Source: Bryobacterales bacterium
GTDB taxonomy: Bacteria > Acidobacteriota > Terriglobia > Bryobacterales > Bryobacteraceae
Direction of reading: 5' to 3'
Length of the DNA: 10,927 bases
NCBI GenBank assembly: GCA_025456495.1
Contig: JALOKO010000070.1
Coordinates: 1-10,927, forward strand
Part shown: positions 1 to 6,941 of the stretch, piece by piece
Layout of the letters: every line of letters begins with the position of its first letter
How positions within the stretch are numbered: the first letter of the stretch is position 1
Notes under the pieces: model-generated
Seen by the model: the letters and a program-made list of their open reading frames with translations, nothing else
Database searches by the model: none
Told to the model about the DNA's origin: nothing
Position numbers and translations under genes: made by a program

Positions 1-98
1 ACCGCGGCAACCAGTGATCCGAAATGCAGTGGACCCGTCGGGGAGGGCGCAAAGCGTCCCCGGTAGCCTGTTCCCGATCGCGGATCCTGCACCGACAT
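1..98 (-). CDS. gluQ: Glutamyl-Q tRNA(Asp) synthetase, N-terminal fragment (runs off left edge)
   Basis: Reading leftward from an ATG at 98 gives 32 codons before the window edge. Residues 13-32 read RGRFAPSPTGPLHFGSLVAA. This is the class I nucleotide-binding signature (HIGH motif as HFGS, residues 25-28) in the form typical of the GluQ/YadB family, a truncated glutamyl-tRNA synthetase paralogue. GluQ glutamylates the queuosine base of tRNA(Asp) in the cytoplasm and lacks the anticodon-binding domain. A full GltX would start similarly, so the missing C-terminal part would settle the choice; the PLHFGSLVAA wording favours GluQ. The start is ambiguous: ATG at 98 follows GGGCAGGA directly, while an in-frame GTG at 92 has AGGA six bases upstream, which is better spaced. 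The gene lies 68 bp downstream of the acylase stop on the same strand. Confidence 0.85.
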   Translation of the reverse strand, partial: MSVQDPRSGTGYRGRFAPSPTGPLHFGSLVAA

Positions 99-166
99 TC
101 CTGCCCAGCATAGCCAAGCCGCCGGGAGGTTTGCTGGGAGCTGTCGCCCGCTGGCAGGCAGCGCGG

Positions 167-2290
167 CTAAAAGCGGTCGCGCTGCTCAAGGTTCTTCATC
201 ACCTCCGCCCGCGTCCGCCAGACCGGACGCAACGCCTTGCGGGTCATCCACTCCAGTTGGTCCTCGGCGTGCGGCGTCTCCGGTTGGGAGGAATTGCCGT
301 AGCTCATCACCGCATAGGCGCGCGGGGTTTTGGCGAACTCCACGCAGAGCACGAAGGTCTCGCCATGGATGGGTGCGCGCTTACGGTCTTTCATTGGGCC
401 GAAGGTAATGACGCGGAAAATGCCCAGGTTACCGAAGCCCCCATTGGCAGGCAACTCCAGATTGCGATGGCGATACTTCATCACGTCCCCCCAGCGCGTA
501 TCCAGCGCACCAAAGTCCTTCTGCATTTGGGCGGCCGCCTCGTCCAGAAAAGTCACTGCTTCCTGGGGGTTCTTCAGCCCGCGCGGTGTGGAAAGCGGGT
601 CGCGCATCGCATAGGGCACGGCAAATCGGGACTGGTCCGCCATCGCCGCGCCCATGAACTTCTGTGCCCAGTAGAGGAACAACAGCGCGCCGCGACTCTC
701 TGCATCGGTGTGGCGGTCCCAGCCCTGCAACACCTTGGCTGCGTCACGCACGCGTTCGGACTGGCTGTGCGCTTGCACCGCCGATAGCAGATCATCCAGC
801 ACGCGGTCAGCCAGTTCGGCGCGCGTGGAGTGCTTTTGCCGCATGAAGTCCTCCAGGGTGACCTTCTCCATGCCGCTCAACATGCGCAGGGAACTTTCGG
901 CGCGGAAACTGGTGTTGCGCGGCGCGGTGTAGGCCGGGAACTTATCCGGATCCAGACTGTTTGGCCATGCGGCATTCCAGGGCGGATCGTTCGTATTCTG
1001 CACGTAGCCGTTGGGTGGGTTGTGGACCTGCGGCAGTTCCTCGAAGGCGTGGTAATCCGTCCACACTGTGCCTGAGGTGTCCCCGGGCAAAACCCCTGCC
1101 CAGGTGCGCAGGTCGCCGGATTTCCGCTTAGGCAGCAGTCCATTGAACAGATAGTGGATGTTGCCCGCGCGGTCTGCATACACGATGTTGAAGGTGGGCA
1201 CCTGCAGCCGGCGGAGCGCGGCCCCATATTCGCGGAAGTTGCGCGCGGTCTGCATCTGCCAGTACTGCTCCAGGGCAAAGGGGCGGTCGAGGCCGGTCAC
1301 GCGCATTGCCAGCGTTTTGCCGTCCGCGTCATGCACTACGGGACCATGAACGCTGCGGCGGATCTTCACCGTTTCGGTGCGCATGGCGCCATCTGGCTGG
1401 CGGATCTTTAGCGTGTGCTCGCCGGTTTCGAACTCTTTCCACTCCCCGTCAAAGCGATACTTGCCGTCCTGCACGGTTAACGCGTAGAGGTCCATCCCGT
1501 CAATCCCGTTCACGGTCTGGTTGAAACCCAGGTGATCACTGAACACGAAGCGCAGCACCGGCAGTCCCACCTGCGTCGCGCCGTACAAATTGATGCCGGG
1601 CGCTTGCAGATTCGCCTCGTAGTAGGTGTACCAGCCGCTCCACGGAAGGTGTGGATTGCCCAACAGCAGGGCGTTGCCGTTGGCCGTGCGGGAGGGCGCG
1701 ACGGCCCAGGCGTTGCTGCCTCCATCCTCCGTGCGGGAGGGCGTGGGCCTTGCGGCCGCGGTGACCCGCGCCGCCGAAGCAACATAGCTGTACTGGAACA
1801 ATCGCAGGGCGTGCTGCAATGGATCCAGCCCCGTCACCGGCAGGACGCGGCGCACCTCCTCCGATAAGCGCTCAGGGTACTTGGCGGCGTAGTCGTTCAT
1901 CCCCTGCGCAAAGGCGTCCAGGTAGCGACGAAAGGCGGGCGTCTGCCGATGGTACCAGGCCTTTGCTGTGGCAGGAGCGCCGTTCACGGCCAGCCAACGG
2001 TCCAGTTCCAGAGCGGTGGGGCCGAAGTATTCCGCACCACGAGCACGGGATTCCCCATATAGACGCAGCACCAGGTCCCCGTGGCTATGCGCCTGCGCCC
2101 AGCCGAAGCCGTAGAAGAGGTCCTCTGTGTTGCGCGCCATCACGTGGGGTACGCCGAAGCGGTCCCACAGCACTTCAGAACCTTTCGCGGGAGTGTGGAC
2201 GCGTGGCGTGGACGGCTGCGCGGCTGACTGGCGCACGCTTCCCGGCAGCAGCAGCAGCGCCAGCAGCACGACGAAGGAGTATCGAAGCAA
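167..2290 (-). CDS. Exported penicillin acylase / acyl-homoserine-lactone acylase family protein (Ntn hydrolase)
   Basis: The protein has 707 residues, a normal length for the preproprotein. Residues 1-24 form a Sec signal peptide (R3, then a leucine-rich core at 7-16). Residues about 35-185 match the alpha chain (WDRFGVPHV at 42-50, then the YGFGWAQAHSHGDL stretch). The beta chain should begin at Ser192 in GGSNAWAVAPSRT, the autocatalytic N-terminal nucleophile, with NPHLPW just after. Later family landmarks are HGPVV (315-319), NIVYADRAGNIHY (368-380), the NPPNGYVQNTNDPPW oxyanion region (424-438) and a C-terminal YGNSSQPETPHAEDQ stretch. Members hydrolyse the amide bond of penicillins, N-acyl-homoserine lactones or acylated peptides in the periplasm; sequence alone does not give the substrate. 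The start is a TTG preceded by GGGGGA five bases upstream; no in-frame ATG precedes the signal peptide. Confidence 0.9.
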   Translation of the reverse strand: MLRYSFVVLLALLLLPGSVRQSAAQPSTPRVHTPAKGSEVLWDRFGVPHVMARNTEDLFYGFGWAQAHSHGDLVLRLYGESRARGAEYFGPTALELDRWLAVNGAPATAKAWYHRQTPAFRRYLDAFAQGMNDYAAKYPERLSEEVRRVLPVTGLDPLQHALRLFQYSYVASAARVTAAARPTPSRTEDGGSNAWAVAPSRTANGNALLLGNPHLPWSGWYTYYEANLQAPGINLYGATQVGLPVLRFVFSDHLGFNQTVNGIDGMDLYALTVQDGKYRFDGEWKEFETGEHTLKIRQPDGAMRTETVKIRRSVHGPVVHDADGKTLAMRVTGLDRPFALEQYWQMQTARNFREYGAALRRLQVPTFNIVYADRAGNIHYLFNGLLPKRKSGDLRTWAGVLPGDTSGTVWTDYHAFEELPQVHNPPNGYVQNTNDPPWNAAWPNSLDPDKFPAYTAPRNTSFRAESSLRMLSGMEKVTLEDFMRQKHSTRAELADRVLDDLLSAVQAHSQSERVRDAAKVLQGWDRHTDAESRGALLFLYWAQKFMGAAMADQSRFAVPYAMRDPLSTPRGLKNPQEAVTFLDEAAAQMQKDFGALDTRWGDVMKYRHRNLELPANGGFGNLGIFRVITFGPMKDRKRAPIHGETFVLCVEFAKTPRAYAVMSYGNSSQPETPHAEDQLEWMTRKALRPVWRTRAEVMKNLEQRDRF

Positions 2291-2356
2291 GGGAGTCCCC
2301 CAGTGGATGGGCTCCTGGGCGGACAGGGCTTGCCAGGGCGGGACGGGAAACTACGC

Positions 2357-2390
2357 AGTATAGCGCACCCGCTCCCCGCGCCTGGTGCGC
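2357..2390 (-). promoter_or_regulatory. Candidate promoter with abutting inverted-repeat operator upstream of the acylase gene
   Basis: On the minus strand TATACT (2362-2357) matches the sigma-70 -10 consensus at five of six bases, about 65 bp upstream of the acylase TTG start. Directly upstream sits a perfect inverted repeat with 7-bp arms, GCGCACC (2363-2369 on the plus strand) and GGTGCGC (2384-2390), and a 14-bp spacer. The arm centres are 21 bp apart, two helical turns, so both arms face the same side of the DNA and cover the -35 and spacer region. No recognisable -35 hexamer is present. An operator for a dimeric regulator is one reading. A terminator for the dehydrogenase gene is less likely because no T-run follows the stem. 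Confidence 0.35.
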
Positions 2391-2422
2391 GTTCGCGCCG
2401 CCGGCCGGGGACTCAGCCGCGC

Positions 2423-3586
2423 CTAGCGCCGGTACGAAATCCGGTAGATGGTGTGGTTGCCGTCCTCGCTCAACAGCAGGCTACCATCGGACAACTGCAG
2501 CAGGCCGACGGGTCGCCCCCAGACTTCAGCCTGATCCTCGCCCAGCATGAAGCCGCTCAGGAAGGGCTCCGGCTTACCGGCAGGCTTGCCTCCCCGGAAG
2601 GGCAGAAATTCCACGGAGTATCCCACGCGCTTGGCGCGATTGGATGACCCTCGATAGGCCATGAAAGCACCGTTGCGGTAGCGGGTGGGGAACTGCGCGC
2701 CGGTGTAGAACACGAAATCCATCACCGCCACGTGGGATTGCAGCAGGACATCGGGTGCAATGGACTTGCGCACTAAGGCGGGGTTCTCACCCTTGCGGCG
2801 CGGCTCCTCGTTCGGACCAATGTAGGCCCACGGCCAACCGTAGAACGCGCCGGGCTTCAGTTCTGTGAGGAAGTCCGGCACCAGGTCATCACCCAACCCG
2901 TCTCGCTCCTGGACGCTGGCCCACAGCTTACCGCTCACCGGGTGAACGCGCAGGCTCACCGCGTTACGCAGCCCGCCGGCGACGATGCGCCTGTTGCCGC
3001 CATCCGGGTTGGCAGCCAGCACCGTGGCGCGATCAGCGGGATCACCTGCGCTGACGTTACTGCCGGAGCCCACGCCCACGTACATCGTTCCCTTCCTGTC
3101 GAAGGTGATGGCGCGCGTCCAGTGCCCGACAGTGTAGCCCTTTAGGGCCATCACTTCTTCGCCCGCGCCCACCTCCAGCGTTTGCGTGTTCAGCTTGTAG
3201 CGCTTAATGCTCTGTGGTTCCCCCACGTACAGATAACCACCCCAAAGCGCCATGCCGAACGGCCGCTCCAGCCCGCGGATGAGGGCCTTCCCGGGTTTGC
3301 CGCCTTCGACGACGTACACCGCGCCATCCGGAACGGCGTCCGTCACCAGCACCTGGCCACCGGGCAATTCCAGCAGGAAGCGCGGCTTCTTAAAGCCGCT
3401 GGCAAATGTTTCCACCTGGAATCCAGAAGGAACTTGAAACTGGGCGCCTTCGGGACGCGGGATCACCTTTGCCGGGTTTGGCTTCGAGTTCTCCTGGTCT
3501 GGTGGCGGCAGCTTCGGCGCGCGCTTCGCAGCCACCACGGGCAAGGTGAGACACACAAGGAGAGTGAGAAACAAAAGTGGACGCAT
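2423..3586 (-). CDS. Exported PQQ-type glucose/sorbosone dehydrogenase family beta-propeller protein
   Basis: The protein has 387 residues. Residues 1-20 (MRPLLFLTLLVCLTLPVVAA) are a clear signal peptide, followed by a proline-rich linker to about 45. The remainder matches the six-bladed propeller of the soluble aldose/L-sorbosone dehydrogenase family: GHWTR with His155 at the position of the catalytic base, YVGVGSGSNV (169-178), GLRNAVSLRVHP (205-216), ERDGLGDDLVPD (227-238), FYGWPWAYIG (248-257), SHV (284-286), VWGRPVG (355-361) and a closing NHTIYRISY blade. These enzymes oxidise sugars or other alcohols/aldehydes in the periplasm with PQQ; the true substrate here is unknown. No Shine-Dalgarno sequence precedes the ATG, but a TACACT box ends 15 bp upstream, so a very short leader is possible. 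The gene ends 132 bp before the acylase start. Confidence 0.85.
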   Translation of the reverse strand: MRPLLFLTLLVCLTLPVVAAKRAPKLPPPDQENSKPNPAKVIPRPEGAQFQVPSGFQVETFASGFKKPRFLLELPGGQVLVTDAVPDGAVYVVEGGKPGKALIRGLERPFGMALWGGYLYVGEPQSIKRYKLNTQTLEVGAGEEVMALKGYTVGHWTRAITFDRKGTMYVGVGSGSNVSAGDPADRATVLAANPDGGNRRIVAGGLRNAVSLRVHPVSGKLWASVQERDGLGDDLVPDFLTELKPGAFYGWPWAYIGPNEEPRRKGENPALVRKSIAPDVLLQSHVAVMDFVFYTGAQFPTRYRNGAFMAYRGSSNRAKRVGYSVEFLPFRGGKPAGKPEPFLSGFMLGEDQAEVWGRPVGLLQLSDGSLLLSEDGNHTIYRISYRR

Positions 3587-3641
3587 AGGGGTGCAGGGGA
3601 GAGTGTATCAGAGCGGAGCCCGTCCAGGACGCGCACCCCCC

Positions 3642-3671
3642 GGAATCGCTTGGCCCTGGAATCGCTTGGCC
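3642..3671. repeat. Two-copy 14-bp tandem repeat (period 16) in the speA-dehydrogenase gap
   Basis: GGAATCGCTTGGCC occurs at 3642-3655 and again at 3658-3671. The second copy runs into the palindrome TTGGCCAA. It lies in the 161-bp gap between the speA stop and the dehydrogenase start, outside any supported gene. Confidence 0.8.
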
Positions 3672-3688
3672 AACAGAACCTGCCGCCC

Positions 3689-3721
3689 GCCGCACCCTCG
3701 TGCCTGCCGCACCCTCGTGCC
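3689..3721. repeat. Two-copy 16-bp tandem repeat (period 17) in the speA-dehydrogenase gap
   Basis: GCCGCACCCTCGTGCC occurs at 3689-3704 and 3706-3721, separated by one T. Each copy contains a small dyad, GCAC-CCTC-GTGC. It sits 17 bp from the preceding repeat pair, just downstream of the speA stop codon. No T-run suggests a canonical terminator. Confidence 0.8.
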
Positions 3722-3747
3722 CGCCGCCGTATCTGCCTTCGTCCGCG

Positions 3748-5694
3748 CTATGGCGCCCCAGGGTCTTCCAGGTACGTGTAGCCCTGTAACCCGTCCTCGT
3801 AGAAGCGCAGCAGCCGCCCGGATTCCTCATACCCGATCTTGCCCAGGCGTACAGCCTGCTCTACATCGCGACGGAACTTGGTGCTGAGCGCCTCAGTCTT
3901 GAACTGCACATAATCCAGAACTTCGCGCACGGTGTCGCCCTTTACCAGCGTTTCCAGCACCGGTTCGTTGTTCTCGTCCAGGCCGACGTGGACGGCGTTG
4001 GTGTCGCCCAGTAGGTTGTGGAGGTCGCCCAGAATTTCCTGATAGGCACCCACCAGGAAGGCGCCCAGGTAATACGGTTCATCCTTGTACTTGTGCAGGG
4101 GCAGCGTCTTCTTGACATCGCGACGATCAATGAACTGGTCGATCTTGCCGTCGGAATCACACGAAATATCGCCCAGGATGCCACGTTCGGTGGGTTCCTC
4201 ATCCAGCCGATGAATGGGCAGGATGGGGAACAACTGCTTGATTGCCCAGCTATCAGGCATACTCTGGAAAATTGAGAAGTTGCAGAAGTAGGTGTCAGAG
4301 AGCATGCTCTCCAGCCCGTCCATCTCCTCCGGCACGTAGTCCAGATCCTTCACCATGCGGGCCACCCGTTTGCAGATGGCCCAGTAGAGGTTCTCCGCCA
4401 TGGCGCGCTGGTCAAGGCTGAGATAACCCAGGCTGAACAGATTCAGGGCCTGATCCAGCGAGTCGTTCGCATCATGAAAGGCCTCGCGTACGTTCTTGGC
4501 GTTCAAGCCGCGATAGGTCTCCAGCAGATCCGCTAGCGGCTGCTCGACGTCATCGGGCAACGCCGACGGGACGGCCGCTTCGCCCAGTCCACCCACGCCC
4601 AGGACGTTGAAGATGAGGGCGCTATGGTAGGCCACAACAGCGCGACCGCTCTCGGAAATCAACGTCGGATGAGGTACTTCCACTTCGTCGCAGACGCTTT
4701 GTACGTGCGCCACCACGTCGTTGGCGTACTCCTGCAGCGAGTAATTCACGCTGGATTCGAAATCGGTCTGTGACCCATCGTAGTCAATGCCCAGTCCGCC
4801 GCCGACGTCCAGATACTTCAGTCCCGCGCCCTGCTTGGCCAGTTCGGCGTAGATGCGCGCCGCCTCGTTGACGGCCACCTTCACTTGCCGGATGTTCGTA
4901 ATCTGGCTGCCCAGATGGAAGTGCAGGAGTTCCAGGCAGTTTTCCATCCCCAGACCCTTCAGCTTCGCAAAGGCGTGCAGGACCTCGCTGACGCTAAGCC
5001 CGAACTTTGAGCGGAAGCCGCCGCTGGATCGCCACCGTCCACTTCCGCGTGAAGCCAGCTTCAGCCGCAAGCCGATGGAGGGAGTCACCCCCACCTTGGC
5101 GGCGTACTTGAGGATGAGGTCCAGTTCAGAGAACTTCTCGACAATCGGAATGATCTTGCGGCCGATTTTCTTGGCCAGCATCACCATTTCGATGTACTCA
5201 TCGTCCTTGAACCCGTTGCAAAGAATCGGAGTATTGTTGTCCGCAATTCCAAGGACGGCAAGCAGTTCCGGCTTTGAGCCGGCCTCCAGGCCATAGCCGA
5301 AGGGATGCCCATAGCGGTACACCTCTTCCACCACCTGCCGCTGCTGGTTCACCTTGATGGGGTACACGCAGGCGTAGCCGCCCTTGTAACCGAATTCGGC
5401 AATCGAGCGGTGGAAGGCGTCCTGGATCTCCTGCAAGCGATGACCGATGATTTCGCCGAAGCGGACTAGAATCGGTAAAGGAATACCCCGTAGTTGCAGG
5501 GTGTCCACCAGTTGCTTGAGGTCAATGAAACGGTTGGGCTGTTTATCCGGGTGAACCAACAGGTTCCCGTTCTTGCCTACCGAAAAATAGCCGTTGCCCC
5601 ATCGGGACACATCATAAAGCTCGCTGGCGGCGAACACGCTCCAACGATCTGACCCATCCAGCCGGGTCCCTTCTTCCGCAACTTTCAATGACAA
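3748..5694 (-). CDS. speA: Biosynthetic arginine decarboxylase
   Basis: SpeA converts arginine to agmatine with pyridoxal phosphate, the first step of the agmatine route to putrescine and spermidine. From the TTG at 5694 the protein has 648 residues, close to E. coli SpeA. The fold type III barrel shows VYPIKVNQ with the PLP lysine at 114, LEAGSKPELLAVL (136-148), GSGRWRSSGGFRSKFGLS, LLHFHLGSQ (256-264), the phosphate-binding DVGGGLGIDYDG (296-307) and SESGRAVVAYH (347-357). The C-terminal part has FSIFQSMPDSWAI (473-485), the substrate-cysteine motif CDSDG (Cys512), VGAYQEILGDLHNLLGDT (548-565) and the terminal GYTYLED. No ATG lies between an in-frame stop far upstream and the conserved region. 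TTG 5694 has GGGGGTGAG nine bases before it; TTG 5688, TTG 5751 and GTG 5772 are alternatives with poorer or no ribosome site. Confidence 0.95.
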   Translation of the reverse strand: MSLKVAEEGTRLDGSDRWSVFAASELYDVSRWGNGYFSVGKNGNLLVHPDKQPNRFIDLKQLVDTLQLRGIPLPILVRFGEIIGHRLQEIQDAFHRSIAEFGYKGGYACVYPIKVNQQRQVVEEVYRYGHPFGYGLEAGSKPELLAVLGIADNNTPILCNGFKDDEYIEMVMLAKKIGRKIIPIVEKFSELDLILKYAAKVGVTPSIGLRLKLASRGSGRWRSSGGFRSKFGLSVSEVLHAFAKLKGLGMENCLELLHFHLGSQITNIRQVKVAVNEAARIYAELAKQGAGLKYLDVGGGLGIDYDGSQTDFESSVNYSLQEYANDVVAHVQSVCDEVEVPHPTLISESGRAVVAYHSALIFNVLGVGGLGEAAVPSALPDDVEQPLADLLETYRGLNAKNVREAFHDANDSLDQALNLFSLGYLSLDQRAMAENLYWAICKRVARMVKDLDYVPEEMDGLESMLSDTYFCNFSIFQSMPDSWAIKQLFPILPIHRLDEEPTERGILGDISCDSDGKIDQFIDRRDVKKTLPLHKYKDEPYYLGAFLVGAYQEILGDLHNLLGDTNAVHVGLDENNEPVLETLVKGDTVREVLDYVQFKTEALSTKFRRDVEQAVRLGKIGYEESGRLLRFYEDGLQGYTYLEDPGAP

Positions 5695-5813
5695 TTCTGG
5701 TTTCTCACCCCCACACCTTTTGATTCTCCGACGAAACCCGGGGGTCCACAAGCGACGCGAATAAATATTCACATGACGGTGAGGTGACGGCGGGCGCGGA
5801 AACAGGTAACTCG
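5695..5813 (-). promoter_or_regulatory. thiF-speA intergenic leader with AT-rich island and speA ribosome-binding site
   Basis: This 119-bp gap separates the thiF-family stop from the speA TTG start. It holds an AT-rich island, TGAATATTTATT on the minus strand (5771-5760), in an otherwise GC-rich context, which could seat a promoter -10 region although no good -35 partner is seen. GGGGGTGAG (5712-5704) resembles GGAGGTGA and supports the TTG start at 5694. No riboswitch fold was recognised. Confidence 0.3.
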
Positions 5814-6866
5814 TTAGACGCCAATATATTGGGCGTAAAGACTGCGCGCCACGCCGATATCTTGCGTCCCCTTGATGATGGCCCGTCCATCGGGAAAGAT
5901 CGTCAGTTCGTACCGGGGCAGAAAGAAACGGAGGGCAAACTCGTTGGCCAGTACGCGTCCCAGGGGCTGCAGCCGCTCCTTCAGGACAGCAAGATCGATG
6001 GGCCGCTTGCGTTCGTGGATCTGTACGGCATTGCGTCCGCACAGGCTCACCGGGGCACGCCGGGAGCGTTCCAGGAAAGGGAACTGCCGCAGGGCGCAAC
6101 AGGGGCAATCGGCCTGCGGCCCGGGCATGGCGATCTGGCGCATGTCCCCAGTCCAGACGTCCATCTGGAAAATCCGGGGCGTCCAGGCTTCGTCCCGTCG
6201 CAGCAGCACCCGGTAGGCCAGCGAGACCTGCCATGCGGCCACCGTGGCGGTAATGGTATTCAGGACGCCCTCTGTTTCACAGGTTGGCTGCGGGCCGCCC
6301 GGCGCCTCCGGGTACAGGCAGCGGAAGCAGGCGGTCTGGCCCGGAAGAATCGGCATGGCGACGCCGTGACTCGCCACCGCGCCCCCGTAGATCCATGGCA
6401 GCCCTTCGCGCACGGCGAAATCGTTCACCAGAAAGCGGGTCTCGAAATTATCGCAGCCATCCAGAATCAGGTCCACGTCTCCCAACAGGTCCGCTACATT
6501 GTCGGCGGTCAGGTCGGCGACCACGGTTTCCACCTGAACCTGGCCATTGATGCGACCTACGGCGCGTTCTGCGGCCACCGCCTTCGGCAACGCGCTCATG
6601 GCATCGGCCTCGTCAAACAACCATTGGCGCTGCAGGTTGCTGGCCTCGACGTAGTCCCGGTCAATCAGCTTTAGCCGTCCTGCGCCGGCTCGGGCCAGCG
6701 CGGCCGCGTGGAAACTGCCTAAAGCACCACAGCCCACCACGGCAATGTGGCTTGCCGAGATGCGCCGTTGGCCCTCCTCTCCCCAGCCGGGGAAGCGGAC
6801 CTGCCGTGAATACCGTTCCGGATGAATGAGTTCCGATAGATCTGTCAAGGGTGTCTCTGGCTCCAT
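5814..6866 (-). CDS. ThiF/MoeB/HesA-family E1-like adenylyltransferase, long form
   Basis: This protein of 350 residues activates a ubiquitin-like sulfur carrier (ThiS, MoaD or similar) by C-terminal adenylation. Visible landmarks are the opening RYSRQVRFPGWGEEGQ, the nucleotide-binding VVGCGALGS (43-51), DRDYVEASNLQRQ (69-81) with the arginine finger, LDGCDNFETRFLVND (135-149) with the magnesium-binding Asp, and zinc-ligand pairs CFRC (180-183) and CPCC (254-257). Cys196 in PTCETEGVLNT matches the reactive cysteine position of ThiF/MoeB. A C-terminal extension of about 90 residues follows (SLCGRNAVQI at 274-283, then ELTIFPDGRAIIKGT at 320-334), as I recall from longer ThiF-like proteins of Bacillus and other groups. 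Whether it serves thiamine, molybdopterin or another thio pathway cannot be told, since no carrier protein lies nearby. The ATG at 6866 has only a weak GGTAG-type ribosome site. Confidence 0.9.
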   Translation of the reverse strand: MEPETPLTDLSELIHPERYSRQVRFPGWGEEGQRRISASHIAVVGCGALGSFHAAALARAGAGRLKLIDRDYVEASNLQRQWLFDEADAMSALPKAVAAERAVGRINGQVQVETVVADLTADNVADLLGDVDLILDGCDNFETRFLVNDFAVREGLPWIYGGAVASHGVAMPILPGQTACFRCLYPEAPGGPQPTCETEGVLNTITATVAAWQVSLAYRVLLRRDEAWTPRIFQMDVWTGDMRQIAMPGPQADCPCCALRQFPFLERSRRAPVSLCGRNAVQIHERKRPIDLAVLKERLQPLGRVLANEFALRFFLPRYELTIFPDGRAIIKGTQDIGVARSLYAQYIGV

Positions 6867-6941
6867 GCTACCAATCGCGCGCTATGATCGTTAAGTACCC
6901 GCTGCCTGCGTAGGGCGCCTCGGTCGGGCACTCCGTTCATC
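6867..6941. promoter_or_regulatory. Divergent intergenic region between thiF-like gene and the Omp85 operon
   Basis: These 75 bp must carry the start signals for both the leftward thiF-like gene and the rightward outer-membrane assembly operon, or one promoter must lie inside the opposing gene. TATGAT at 6883-6888 on the plus strand matches the -10 consensus at five of six bases, about 53 bp before the Omp85 ATG; no convincing -35 box is 16-18 bp upstream. No strong Shine-Dalgarno sequence precedes the Omp85 ATG. Confidence 0.35.

Noticed and set aside
99..166. Possible terminator between the acylase stop and gluQ
   Set aside because: The 68 bp contain only imperfect GC-rich complementarity and no T-run, so no terminator can be claimed.
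14..787. 257-codon open frame on the plus strand
   Set aside because: It is antisense to the acylase 3' half and gluQ start, has no recognisable domain and shows the Arg/His/Ala-rich look of GC-rich shadow frames.
1819..2550. 243-codon plus-strand open frame spanning the acylase-dehydrogenase gap
   Set aside because: Low-complexity Pro/Arg/Ala composition, antisense to two well-supported genes and across their intergenic region.
5695..6234. N-terminal extension of the speA frame into the thiF-like gene (up to 828 residues)
   Set aside because: The added 180 residues are an out-of-frame reading of the thiF-like gene and resemble no SpeA; family length and the ribosome site support a start at 5694.
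5784..6674. 296-codon plus-strand open frame
   Set aside because: Antisense to the thiF-like gene, whose protein has every family motif; the plus-strand product has none.
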